A stretch of 64,000 bases of DNA. Source: Stemphylium vesicarium (Eukaryota; Ascomycota; Dothideomycetes; Pleosporales; Pleosporaceae). This document shows, one piece after another, positions 44,330-55,294 of this stretch. Every line of letters begins with the position of its first letter. Positions within the stretch are counted from its first letter, which is position 1. The stretch is from contig QXCR01000012.1 of assembly GCA_004380135.1 (NCBI GenBank), positions 276,314 through 340,313 of the forward strand. Direction: 5' to 3'. The position numbers were made by a program, and so were the translations under genes. Below the pieces are notes generated by a model, which did not search any database, was not told the DNA's origin, and was given only the letters and a program-made list of their open reading frames with translations.

Positions 44330-45065
44330 TTAACCCTCACAAGCAAAGCTCAACAGCGTAAAAACGCCACCACCAACGCCATGCACCGCACCCGCTACAG
44401 CCCCCAGCGACGTAAGCACACTCTCACAAACGCCGCCATCGCCCAACTTCTCCATGGCAATATCCACGCCCACATTCGGAGGCGCCGAATTCGCACTTCC
44501 CGGGTCCTGATAGTTGATGCCCCAAAACCTGGGTACCTCACAATTCGTATAGCTGGTCTTCGTCTGGGGGCAATACGCCATAGCAGTCGTACCAAAGCAG
44601 CGGTTCGTATACGTGCCGTCCTCGCACTTTGCAACCTCTTTTGCGGCGGCGGCGAGCGTGTCGATGAGCCCGTTGCGGATCCAGGTCGGGTACGAGCCGT
44701 CCGGGCCGAGGGTCACTTTGATGTCGTCGACGGATTCGGATTTGAAGAGTTGAGCTTTTAGCTCGATGGGGTTGGTTTCGCATTGGCCTGATTCGTGGCA
44801 GATGGGACCGATGGCGTCCATGATTGACTGCGTGGATAAGGTCCCGATTTTTACGGTTTCTTTGGAGACTGTGGGTGGAAGTTAGTGGGATGGTGAGAGG
44901 GGGTGGGGATGGAATGGGGGACGAACAAGTCAGTTTAATGTTTCCGTTCTTGTCCCATTCGGCTACTTCGCGCTTGTTGAGGTGGTCGACTTTCACGGCG
45001 GGTATGATGCCCGCGGTGGCAGTCGTGGCGAGCAAGGTCGCGAGGGAGATGCTAGTAAGGTACAT
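44330..45065 (-). CDS. Secreted eight-cysteine protein with Kex2-like site (candidate effector)
   Basis: Exons 44927-45065 and 44330-44868 give 225 residues. A clear signal peptide (about 1-19, LATLLATTATAG) is followed by a short pro-segment ending in Lys-Arg (VDHLNKR), a Kex2 site. The mature part of about 190 residues has eight cysteines (in ICHESGQC, AKCEDG, RCFG, YCPQ, NCEVP, VCES, ACEG), enough for four disulfides, and no membrane helix or GPI signal. The 58-base intron has a weak GTTCGT donor, but a CTAAC site and CAG acceptor keep frame. I do not recognise a family. Size, secretion and cysteines match fungal secreted effector-type proteins, but no role is shown. Confidence 0.75.
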
Positions 45066-46498
45066 GGTGGGGGAAGGTGATTTGGAAAAGCTGTAGACTT
45101 CCAAAGAGAGAAACTTGAAGATGAGGTAAGGTGAAGATGTGTTAGAAAAGGAAGCTGATTATTTGCTGTGTTGATGGGTCGATACAATAGGCGGACGACA
45201 CAGTCACTTTATACACGTTTCTTTCGAGTCCTAGCTCACGTCTTCATCTTTGTTTGGACGATTAATTCTGGGAATATTCTTCAGGCGTCCATCATCACCG
45301 TCGTAGCACCGAGGAACCAAGCCCGCTTCATCTTCCTTCCCATCGAGGCAACCCATTCTGCTCATCGCCATACAGCCAGTCATGTCGTCATGTTGTCCGT
45401 GAGGCTGAGATGTACCTTTCCATCTACGAAAGACTACCCTAGTCAGGTTTCCTTGAAACGTACTCATCGCCGCCTGATGGGGTCCAGATCATACACACCC
45501 GTAAATAGATCTGAACAATCCCTCCCCGCAGCTGCATCCCCATACCGTGGGGAAATATGCAACAAGCAATCGACAACAACCAGTCTCCGCCCATCACTTA
45601 GCTTGACTAAACAGCCTCCAAAGTTGCTCTTGGCACGGGAGGCCTCGTTGTAGCCCCCGTCTACTGCTTGGTCCCCGATGGTGGGGATGTTCACGAGCAC
45701 TAGTCCCCTGTCCACATTTACCGGGACATGTTCGATGCGAAAAGAGCGAGGCTGAGCCCGGATCGTCATGAGCGCGCCTTGAAACGAAACGAAGAGGTAG
45801 GCCTGATATGTCGTTGGAAAGCTAGTACACCTCGGCAGGGGGCGGGACGGCACGCCTTAACTCATCTTATCTCGTCTCGAGACGTCTTGTCGTGGAAAGT
45901 GAACTTCTGCTGCTGCATATACGAACCCAATGTCTCAGTCCACATGCCTTACTTCTGCTACCAACACATACAAATTAGCGATTCGCATGCAAAAATTTCG
46001 TTTTTTCTCCAGAGCCATCGTATCGGCTTGCCATGTTGAGTGGGGGCGCATGGCTGGCCCGTTGTCTGCGGAATCCTACAAGATCGCGGGCTCGTTCCTG
46101 CGCTAGCCCCCGGCATGACGTCGGCGGTCGCACAGCCGCAGAGCCCCAGAAAAAAGAAAGCGCCGCAGCGATGAACATGAAAATAGACGACTAGCGTGCT
46201 TTGGGGCCATGGTGTGGGGAGTTTGGGGGAGGAAGATGGAAATCTGCCTTGCGAAGGTGATTCTGGATGAGGCTCAGCGGGGTGCTTGAATCGCGTCAAT
46301 CCAGTGTTGTAGGAGATGCTGCGTGTCGCATGAATCCTCGTGAACGATAAATACAATGTGCCTAAAGGGAACCTAGTTTTTCTTCACCGTGCGGGGAAAG
46401 AATGAGAAAGACTTGATAGTTCATTTCATAATTGGTTCTTCATACGCATTCATTATACCCATTTCCATCGTCTACACGTCTATTCACCCACCACACTT
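45066..46498. other. 1.4-kb intergenic region
   Basis: Promoter of the secreted-protein gene at its left end and 3' flank of the nitroreductase gene at its right end. One minus-strand open frame (45464-45769) is listed separately. Nothing else supported. Confidence 0.35.
45464..45769 (-). CDS. Hypothetical 101-residue open frame
   Basis: Intronless frame from an ATG (MTIRAQPRSF). Its translation has balanced composition (RIEHVPVNVDRGLVLVNIP, CLVKLSDGRRLVVVDCL), better than other frames in this gap. There is no signal peptide, helix or recognisable domain. It may be a small lineage-specific gene, a relic or chance. Confidence 0.22.
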   Translation of the reverse strand: MTIRAQPRSFRIEHVPVNVDRGLVLVNIPTIGDQAVDGGYNEASRAKSNFGGCLVKLSDGRRLVVVDCLLHISPRYGDAAAGRDCSDLFTGVYDLDPIRRR

Positions 46499-47700
46499 CT
46501 ACTCCTTAGCACCGTGGACAAAGAGCCTCTTGCCCTGAACCTGTTGGTGCTGCTTCTCGCCAGGCTCGCCAGCGCGTCCACCAAAGACCAGTTGGCCCCT
46601 GAGCTTCCACTCGAGCGGCACGTTCCAGTGCTGCGCAGCCTTCTGGTCGATGATGGGGTTGTAGTGCTGGAGGTTGGCACCGAAGCCCTCGGCCTCCAGT
46701 GCAACCCAGAGAGCATACTGGTGCATTGCATTTGTGTGCTCGGACCAGTCGCCGAAGTGGTGGGCGTAAAGGGCTATGGGGATAGTAAGTATTGAGTTTG
46801 CTTGTATGCGTCACGTGCAGTTTGTTTGAGATGACTTACGGAAAGCTTTGCGGAGACCTTCGACAGGCTCGGGGTCTTCATAGCAGAGAATCTAGAAGTT
46901 TGATGTTAGTTCTTGTTCTTTTGAGGCTGTGCGGCTCTTGCCCGTGGGGGATGAGGCTCAGGGCCTTGCAAGGTGGGGTAGCTCAAGATTCTCACAAGCT
47001 TCGTACATCGCGAACTTTCCATGAACAGCGGCTATCTCGCGAGTAGGATAGCATCATCATACGAAGGAAAATTGATACGTACAGTTCCGTAACCAGCCTT
47101 GAATCCATTAATCTTCTGCTCCGTCTTGGGGAATTGCTCCTCAGGCATAAGCGGCTTCAAGGCCTCAACGACAAAATCCCAGAACTGCTCATGGTCCTTG
47201 TTCAAGAGGACAACGAGGCGGGTGCTCTGAGAGTTGAAGGAAGAAGGAACATGAAGAAGAGCCTTCTCGGCGAGATCGGTAATCTGCTTGTCGGAGATGG
47301 GCGACTCCTTGTTCAGCTGGTAGTAGGTGCGGCGCTCCTTGATAGCATCGAGGAAAGACTTCTGGTTGGACATGGTGGGCGGTGTTGTTGAGAAGAAAGC
47401 AGCGGAGGAAGAAGAAGATGCAGGCAAGCTTGAAGATGAGAGGAATGATGGAGATGGTGTCAAGCGCAGGGAAGAAGCCGTCTTGTATCCCCCGCCGACC
47501 CACGCGCGATGCCTGGCAGCGCGCAGACTATTTCTCAGCATTTGCGCCATTGACTCGGATATGTGGAGCGGCGTATCCGTAGGAGAAGACTGATCTTCCG
47601 CCGGCAATTGGAAGGTAGGTACTAAATGCTGCAGCAGCAGGGCGAGCAGCAGGCCCGATATCAGGCCTGTCAGCAGGGAGCGTGCTGCGAACCCGGCCAT
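46499..47700 (-). CDS. Nitroreductase-family protein (Frm2/Hbn1-like)
   Basis: Exons 47083-47700, 46840-46891 and 46499-46773 give 314 residues. The FMN-binding nitroreductase fold is seen in DAIKERRTYYQLNKESPI, HVPSSFNSQSTRLVVLLN, NAMHQYALWVALEAEGFGANLQHYNP and VPLEWKLRGQLVFG. This is the fungal Frm2/Hbn1 type, linked in yeast to oxidative and lipid stress. The longest reading starts with a membrane-like helix (about 9-28), then a second Met at residue 51 opens a basic Ser/Arg-rich stretch resembling a mitochondrial presequence, and a third Met at 110 (MSNQKSFL) starts the conserved domain. Alternative starts could send it to different compartments. Intron 1 is 191 bases, long for this window. 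Confidence 0.82.
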
Positions 47701-48342
47701 GACGTGAGGCGACGGAAGTCCGGTTTGTAAACTTGTCGCGAGCCCCGAGATGACTTGATCACGACAAATGGCTTCATGCTAGGTTGATTGCGACGCATCT
47801 TGGCGTGGTGTTACTTCTCATGTGGGGAGCTCCGGTGCGGGAGTGCCTGGTGCCCGACCGATTTGCAATCCTTCTGTCAGCCACCTTGCATGATGATGCG
47901 CGTTAATTCCGCGCGGAACTTTTCTTATCCGACGTCTCCATCCATTACAAAGATGAATCTAATTCTCCTGCTACGTTACATCAGCAAAGACATCGGCATT
48001 GCACGTCGGCCTATTCTTCAATCTTTATTGAGATGCACACAGTTAGAAGAGAAGCAATTTGTTGGTGCAGGTTTTTCAACCAGGTATTTGCCGAGCTGTG
48101 CTGCCACATTGTGAATGCTGCCAAAGGTATCGAGAAAACTGGCAAAATGATGAGCATTAATGACTTCTTTTCAAGCCGTGAACAGTTTTACACATCTAAC
48201 CTCAGGTCGCGATGCGACATCTTAACTCCAAAATCTAACCCATGAATCTAGCAGCGACAAACATGCCGCCATCGAGAAATCCGTTAGTACTTCAATCGGA
48301 CAAATCGTCCACTACAGGTAGGCGTAACGAACCGACAGACAC
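47701..48342. other. Intergenic region
   Basis: 642 bases between the nitroreductase start and the sugar-porter stop. The 108-codon plus-strand frame at 47788-48114 lacks protein character. No gene seen. Confidence 0.35.
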
Positions 48343-50125
48343 TTAGACGCGCTGCTCAAGTGGACCTTGACCGGTCACCTTCTCTGTCGTATCCAAAGAC
48401 GATTTACCGGCATAATCGCCACGCAGGTGGTGGGGGACCCACTTGCTTGAAGTACGTGGCGTCGTCTCCTCGAGCATACGATCAACCTGCTCAAGAGAGA
48501 GGCCTTTGGTTTCTGGCACCAAGAAGTACGCAAAGAATACGCATGCAGTGCATGTAGCACCCCAGACGAAGAAGACCTTAGCCTTGAGATTCCCGTAGCC
48601 TTCATCCACCATGTAAGGGGTGATGAAGCCGATGACGAAATTCCAGAACCACTGTCAATATGTTAGCGTCGGCTTTCACAGTGTTTTGGATACGTCCGTT
48701 ACTTACGTTGCTGGCCGTGGATAAGGCGACACCCTTTGCGCGGATTGGTAGAGGGAAGATCTCCCCGATACAAACCCAGGCTGTCGGGCCCCAGGTCGAT
48801 GCGAAGAAGAAGATGTAGAAGCAGGTGAAGACGATCAGGCATATACCAGCTGCCTTGCTTCCTTCATCAACGGTACCAACGATAGCGATGATGAACTCGC
48901 ATACAAGCATACCAACAGCACCGTAGATGAGGAGGGCACGACGACCGAACCTTTCGATAGTCCAGAAAGAGATCGGAGTGGAGCCGACGTTGACAGCCGT
49001 GGTGACCATAGAGATGAGGAAGGCGTTTTTTAGACCGACGGACTTGAAGAAGGTTGAGCCGTAGTAGAAGACTACTCGTTCGTTAGTTTTGTGCTAGGTT
49101 TCCTATGGCAATGACTTACTGAAGTTGACACCAGTCCACTGCTGCATCATCTGGAGACAGATTCCCAAAAAAACGCGGTAGAGGTTACTGGACGGCTTCC
49201 ATCCTCCGCGGAAGCAGTCAGCCCAGCCTGCGCGCATGTTACGCATCTCGTAATTGTGGTTATCGACCAACTCCTTCAGCTCATCGTTGATGTACGCCGA
49301 GTCAGCAGGCTGCCCACGAAGAGTACCAAGAGCACGAGCAGCATCCTCGTTGCGACCCTTCTTGACATACCAACGAGGCGACTCGGGAAGCAAGAACAGA
49401 CCGACACCGAGTACACCAGCGAATAGCCACTGAAGACCCATAGGAATGCGGTACGAACTCGAGTCCATGCGGTCCTTGGTCCCATTGTCCACCACCGATG
49501 CCAGTAGCAAGCCAATGGTAATGCAGAACTGATATCCAGAGACGATGGCGCCACGGAAGCGCTTAGGAGCGACCTCGGACATATACAGGATGATGATGGC
49601 GGATACGAAGCCGATACCAAAGCCGGCAATCAAGCGACCTGGGACGAGCAGAGAAACGGTAGTGGAGGCGACTTGGAGAATGACACCAACGGAAAAGAGT
49701 GCGCATCCAGCGATGATGGTGGCGCGACGGCCAATCCAGTCGGCGACGGAGCCCGCAGCGAGTGCGCCGAAGAAGGTACCGGCGGATAGGATGGAAACAA
49801 TAAGGGACTTCTCCCAGGTTTTGTACAGCCGACCGTTGTAGGCGTCCGTCTCGTTTGAAGGACCTGGTCATCTCGTTAGTATACAGACGAAGTGTTTGAG
49901 AATTGCGCAAACGTTGATGCGCTGCGCTCATGGGACTGACTTACTGCCAAACTGCTGCTTGAAGAACGGCATCCCAAGCACGCCATTGATGTAACCGGAA
50001 TCGTAACCGAAGAGAATACCACCGAAAGCTGCGAAGACACAAAGAAGGTAGCCACGGATGGTAACAGGCGCCTCGACGCGGTCGTGCGCACCGCCGCTGT
50101 TGATCGTTGAGGCCCAGCGAGCCAT
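48343..50125 (-). CDS. MFS sugar transporter (sugar porter family)
   Basis: Plasma-membrane hexose-type H+ symporter or facilitator. Exons 49945-50125, 49120-49863, 48707-49071 and 48343-48651 give 532 residues with about 12 membrane helices. Family motifs: GYDSGYINGVLGM in helix 1, ADWIGRR after helix 2, GRLIAGFGIGFVS in helix 4, LPESPRWYVKKGR before the central loop, QQWTGVNFIFYYG in helix 7, IERFGRR and VPETKGLSLEQVD after helix 12. All four exons keep frame and each intron has GT/AG ends. The substrate cannot be told; the sequence resembles fungal quinate/hexose-type porters only generally. Confidence 0.93.
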
Positions 50126-50912
50126 ATTGGGCACTTTTTTGTTGTTTTCGTGGGGTATGGTAGGGTTTAGTCGAGATGTTGGGGGCGAGTCGAGGTTGTC
50201 GTGCAAAAAAAGTGGAAGTTGAAGGAGCAGTGTAGGGAAGAACTTTTCTTTCAGGCAAGCGAGGGAGGGATTATATCGTGATTATAGGCCCGTTTGTGCG
50301 GTGACGGAGGTTGGTGAGCAGACAACAGCCGCCAGTGAATGGAATGCTGGGTGCGCGCGAGGAACAACGCTGACTCTTGGAGTGAAAGTGCGGCGAGGGG
50401 ACAGTAACCACTATTGCGGACTCCCTGGGTTGCCTCATGGAACATTCCCAATTCGTTTCACCGGACAGCGAGAGCTACACAACGTCCGACCTGTCTTCAG
50501 AATCTGTCTTCAGAATCTGTCTTGGACTCAATCAAAAGAGCGCTTCTGTATATATCCGCAACATTGGTGAAGGATCGGCGGGTAAGTGCAAAAGTAGTTG
50601 ATATCATGTTCCCAATGTCGACGCGCCACGTCTGAGCAGCAGTTTTACCGTCGTGCTACACCAACTTAAGACGAATCGATATGCTTCTTCGACAAACTGC
50701 AACGACGCTCTTAATTGGCTCACCAGCAAGCAAAATTTTCATGATTGCAAACTCAGTTTATTGCGATCAGATATAGACATGCGCGAGTCAGCGATTGAGC
50801 TTATGAATCAAAGGAAGGAAGATATGTAGGAGTATTAAACAAGATATAGAAGAAGAAAGAAAAGTAGGCCGAGTATCTCAATCTTTCCAGCCTCCAAAAG
50901 TTCAACCACAAC
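50126..50912. other. Upstream region of the sugar transporter
   Basis: 787 bases with the transporter promoter on the left and the 3' flank of the next minus-strand gene on the right. A short tandem repeat lies at 50491-50523. No gene seen. Confidence 0.35.
50491..50523. repeat. Short tandem repeat, 13-base unit
   Basis: Two and a half perfect copies of CTGTCTTCAGAAT. Non-coding. Confidence 0.85.
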
Positions 50913-51314
50913 TTAAGTTCTTTTGGCGTCCTGGCGCATAGCATCGTCGTAGCTCGGAGGTGGGTCATCCTCACTCGTTCTTTCCACGCTCACACTCCTT
51001 CGCCTGTTCTCATACTGCGGTGCAGATGACTGCCCTTGGCGTGCCTCATCGAGTGCTCGCTGCGCATCGCCGCGCTTCTTCTGTGTCCGTTCATTTCGTT
51101 CTCGAGTAGTCATTGGTGGCGGCGGTGCCGAAGATGAAGTACCATAGGTTGCTTCGTGTTCCTACAAGTGCATCAATAGTGTGATTAGAATCGTTTTGGA
51201 TAAGTGACATACAGCAATAGCCTTCTTCTCTTTTCTTTCGAGCCTCTTTTCAGAGATAGTTCGTCCCAGCTTTTCGGCGCCAAGGCCAATACTGACTGCG
51301 AGGAGGCCGGCCAT
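50913..51314 (-). CDS. Small uncharacterised protein with PPPSY motif
   Basis: From the ATG at 51314, exons 51213-51314 and 50913-51161 give 116 residues. The start MAGLLAVSIGLGAEKLG resembles a short hydrophobic helix. A highly charged region follows (EKRLERKEKK, TTRERNERTQKKRG), then a tail with RRRSVSVERTSEDDPPPSYDDAMRQ. DPPPSYDDA resembles a PPxY ligand for WW domains of Rsp5-type ubiquitin ligases. The intron has GTATGT and TAG ends and no frame problem. The same frame continues upstream with protein character until a TAA at 51465-51467, so this start may be secondary; see the next entry. Confidence 0.5.
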
Positions 51315-51506
51315 GGTTGGTCGTCCGGAGCGGTGATAGTTATTGAAATAAGCCGGCTGAGGTCGATGAACGGGTTCCGTGGTATGAGTTGTATCGATAG
51401 CTTCACGCAACTGTTGTGCGACACGTGAGCTACGACAGCCTCGTCGAGGTGGCGAAGACGATCGTTAGGCTGCGTATAATCGTTGCTGCCTCTTTCTACA
51501 ACACAT
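51315..51506 (-). pseudogene. Upstream coding part interrupted by an in-frame TAA
   Basis: An ATG at 51506 begins MCCRKRQQRLYAA, then TAA at 51465-51467, then the same frame continues SSSPPRRGCRSSRVAQQLREAIDTT up to the Met of the downstream protein. MCC starts with a basic Ser/Pro/Arg segment look like a real N-terminus, possibly membrane-attached through its cysteines. I found no intron that would remove the stop. Either the gene is broken in this strain, the stop is an error or is read through, or the true start is the later ATG. Confidence 0.35.
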
Positions 51507-51909
51507 GATGAGCAGAGTTTTGAGTTGAAGGATGAAGTGTAGTTGCTGTTTTATTACAAGATCTTGATACAATGATGATGCTTTTCATGGGGCTGTGAGC
51601 CTTACCTTTGTAGATCTTTGTGTACTACCTTTACCGTAGGCAGCTTCCAGCGCTAGTGGTCTGATCGGGATTTCTGTAATGCAAATGTACAAATGCGAGC
51701 CTGCTTGCTGTAGTTCGTACTGTTAGTTGATCCGATAATATGGCACAGTTGAGCCGCTGTCGTCGTTATGTAAGTTACGGCCGAAAAGTGGTGACGTATG
51801 CCATAGGTGGCACAGTATGCGATTCTCTGATTGGCCCTAGCTACCTTCGAGGCGTCCGCTTGCTAGGCAAATGCGAGACCGGATAATCGGAGACATACGT
51901 CTGAACACT

Positions 51910-52347
51910 TTACACCTGAGCCCATACGAAGAGGATTTTTGTATCCGTCAGAATGTCTAGCGGCAACGAAGGCGTCTGGACGGTAACGTCGCTTGATGCA
52001 ACGCATTGTTTTACATCGCGAATCGCCAGTTGAGTCATCTTCTGGTGATATAGAACAAATGCCTTAGTTCTTGCACCCAAAGTAAAATCGTCCCAGATGT
52101 TCCCGCCATCATTGCAGCCATAAATCTTCCCACTGCAGTTGGCGTTTGAGCGCCCATTTGACGGAATTGCCTGCACGTTTACTACCACCCTGATGACTGA
52201 ATTGAGGTAGCTGATATCTCTTCTCTGATCGGCTCTGTCCCATGGCACCACTACAAACAGAGGACATGAGGTCACGAGGATAGCGGTCACCTGCACGTCG
52301 TTCGGTTGGTACAAACTCAGCCTCAGCAAGCAGAGTTCCCATCGCAT
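51910..52347 (-). CDS. Hypothetical 145-residue open frame
   Basis: Intronless frame starting MRWELCLLRL. Its translation includes VPWDRADQRRDISYLNSVIR, NCSGKIYGCNDGGNIWDDF and LPLDILTDTKILFVWAQV, which is more protein-like than its neighbours, with four cysteines in the second half. No signal peptide or domain recognised. It may be a fragment of a gene whose other exons are lost. Confidence 0.28.
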   Translation of the reverse strand: MRWELCLLRLSLYQPNDVQVTAILVTSCPLFVVVPWDRADQRRDISYLNSVIRVVVNVQAIPSNGRSNANCSGKIYGCNDGGNIWDDFTLGARTKAFVLYHQKMTQLAIRDVKQCVASSDVTVQTPSLPLDILTDTKILFVWAQV

Positions 52348-54275
52348 ATTACGACCCCTATAGCCAAGCGAAACAACCAACGGTCTCGTAAAGGACGAAA
52401 ACCTTCCAAAAGGAGTTGGCGGTATTGATCACTAGGTCGAAAGTGGTACACCGGTCTGTCAGCAACCAACTGTCTTACATTACGCCAGCAGCTTTCCCGG
52501 AAGTGCCGCATTCTTCAACCATCACCTGATTGTTTCCCGCAAAACCTTTTCAAGCATTCGTATCGACTAATCACATGCACCTGATACAAAGCCATCAAAT
52601 TCTACCATGATTGGTAGCGGGATTCGTTCGTAGCGTGCGTTTAAGCTTTCTCCAATGGTCCAATGTCTTCATGGGCTTTTGCTTCCCCGCACCCATACGA
52701 AGTAAGAATCGTATTCGGAGAAATGAGTTCGCATCGAGTTCGCAGCTCTTGTGCGTTAGGGCTGCCAACGAGAGTGACATTGGTGATTCAAAGCATTCGA
52801 GGCCGCGGGATCGAGGATCGGTAGATTTCTTATCTCCATCGCTGTCCTCCGCTTTCCAGCTGTGCTTCAATAGCACACGCGAGAGGGTCGGACTGCATGG
52901 AACCCAGAGTGCCTCGAGGTTCGCATGTGTTTAGTGGCCAGAGATGCAGATGCATACCTGTGCCTCCGTTGGGGTTGCGTTCTGTTCTTGCAAGTTCTGC
53001 AACCAGGATTAGTATAATTATACGCTACTATAGCTAGGTGCACTAGTGGTTGTTATAAGACCGATGGAGGCTATCTTGTGGTCCCTAAGGGTTTGCGGTA
53101 GGTGTGATGGTGAGAGTGTGAATTGTCCAATCATCGGTATAGGATGCGATTCCTGCCAGTAGGGTCTGGGCATCCTGACTAAGAACTCGCGTCGACGATC
53201 CGAGAAAACACAAGTACTAGTATTTTTGTGGCTTGATCACCGAGTTCTTTGGAGGGCCTGTAAAACGCAAATGGCGAGTATATAAGGTGGAGATGGCTGA
53301 GTGACTTTATATCATCACATGATAAAGATGAAGTCCCAAGATACATGCGACAGTCTGAGAAGGCTGCCTAGTCCTGTGTAGCCTTGATCGTCCTGACTTC
53401 GAAACGACACATGTAACGATACACGGGTTAAGGAGCAAGAAACGAAAGCATGTCAGCTATGTGGTGCTTCCAGGCGTGGGCTACGAGGCTTGGTAGTGAG
53501 CGGAGTTACTGTGACTCGAAAGGCAGAGAACCAGTGACGGGAGCCAAGCACTAGCGTCGCCATCAAATGGATGGATGGACACAACAAAGAAGTGCAGGAA
53601 AGGATAGAAGAGCTAGCAAATCAGCGTCTGCGCGTGAGTCGCACCGGAGACAGGCCTGGAGTGTCGTCGCATGATTGTGGCTATCTTCGGCCTACCGCTC
53701 GGCCTGGTCAAAAGGAAGCCTGAGGAGACGCCGTGCATCTGGTAGGAATGCACGTGGCCAGTAAGGGAGACGAGAGGCTTTTCTGGATGGAGCTCTAGAA
53801 GGATTATCAGGAAAGATGGTTGCTTTTGTTTCGGGCTTTTACCGGCATGCCGAATATGGTCTCTGGCAGACGTGATTGGTGGCTAGAGCCGATACTGCGT
53901 CTGCTGCCTGATCTAAAAGATGACATGGATTTCGAGCGAGGGTCGATAACGTTGGGCACAAGACGGGCAGGCATCCAGTGTCAGCGTGATTTTGGTGCAG
54001 GTGTAGGGCCGTTCGCGAACAGCAGTTCCGTGGATCGAGCGCTGGGGCCTGAGGCCGATCTTCACTGGCGGCCTTTGCGACCATGATTCGCCTGAGGGCC
54101 CGGTACTTGAGGCGCCAAAGAGCCGGGCACGGTGGGCTTGGTCGAAAAAGTGGCCACGGCTGGGGCAGGCACCACGAGCCACAACCACCGACACGGGCTG
54201 CAGCGCTGCGCTAACAGCTAATACGTGGTAGACTTTTCGCGGAGTCGGAGGAGGGCCGACCAGCCTGTGAGGACT

Positions 54276-54298
54276 GGGGGGGAGGGGGGGGGGGGGGG
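54276..54298 (+). repeat. Poly-G tract (G7-A-G15)
   Basis: Seven G, one A, fifteen G. It could fold as a G-quadruplex, and its length is probably unreliable in sequence data. Confidence 0.9.
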
Positions 54299-54680
54299 AG
54301 TCTGGAGTCTGGAGCGAACCCGCGCAATGCCGCAGACATGGTGTAGGCTAAAGCTCCGCCCTGGACTATACTGTACCCTGCTAAGACGGCCGGCAAGAAA
54401 GGTGGGCAAAACAAAGAGATGGCACAGCAGCGCAACAACGGCATCGTTGCTATCAGCGGCGTCATGGGGTATGGAGCGGGTATACTCTGGGTGCAGTGGC
54501 GCATCGTCGCAATGGGGGATACCTATTGCTGAGTGCGACGACGAATCCAAGGCTCGCACAGTAATCAAATTAGCCCAGGACTGTGGCTCCCCCCCCAGGG
54601 TGGTCCGCTCCCAACGCGCCTTCCCTGGGTTATCACCAAGAGGCAGTCGCACCCCGTTCACGGCTGCATTCACCTGGGTC

Positions 54681-55294
54681 GCTTCCCCCCAACCGCCGCC
54701 TCTGCCTGCTCCCACCCTCTTCCATCACCACCAACACCTCCAATACCACTCCCCATCCTGACCATACAAGGCTACTTCCCCTGATCCTACCACTGCCACC
54801 CTTACTACCGCGACGACTAGTTTGAGCACCACTATCTCTGTCTCTGTCATCCGTTATCCTCCCCTCTATCGCTGCCGTCCCTGTGAGTGCGCGCTCCTCT
54901 GACGACACCCGGCGCGGCTCCTGCCCCTGCCGCCTATTGGCCCAAGTTCCCTTCCAGGCCGCCTCGACAGCGCGGATCGCCCAGGCTCGCCGCCGCTCCC
55001 AGCTCCCAGCTCGAGTCCGCGTCTGCGCCCAAAAAGCCCCTCTGTGCCTACCACCATCGCTGCAATCGACGCCCATTTTCTGCCCAATTCTCGCACATCT
55101 CCGTCACCTCTCCGGCGCATATCCGCTCACTCACAGCGCATACTACGCCTCTCGCCCTCCGCGCATGCTCATCCTGCCTCCCTCTGCCCGCCAGAGTCGC
55201 TCTCGGCTTCCTGTCGCACCCGTCTGGCCATTCACGCCGCGGCGTCCTTTGTCTCTGCGACACCCACTCCGACAGCGTCACCACAAAGGACGAC
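54681..55294 (+). promoter_or_regulatory. Pyrimidine-rich leader of the Whi3 gene
   Basis: A C/T-rich stretch of about 600 bases, without stops in more than one frame because of composition. A long 5' UTR is expected for Whi3-type genes. No ATG in the Whi3 frame occurs before 55295. Confidence 0.4.

Larger units (their letters stand above)
51507..54680. other. 3.2-kb gene-poor region
   Basis: Largest gap in the window. One minus-strand open frame (51910-52347) is listed separately. The rest (52400-54680) has only short overlapping frames, a poly-G tract at 54276-54298 and no recognisable gene, tRNA or transposon. Confidence 0.4.

Noticed and set aside
54887..55294. In-frame open extension of about 136 codons upstream of the Whi3 ATG
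   Set aside because: It has no ATG, and two other frames are also open over parts of the same C/T-rich stretch, so openness reflects composition. Treated as 5' leader.
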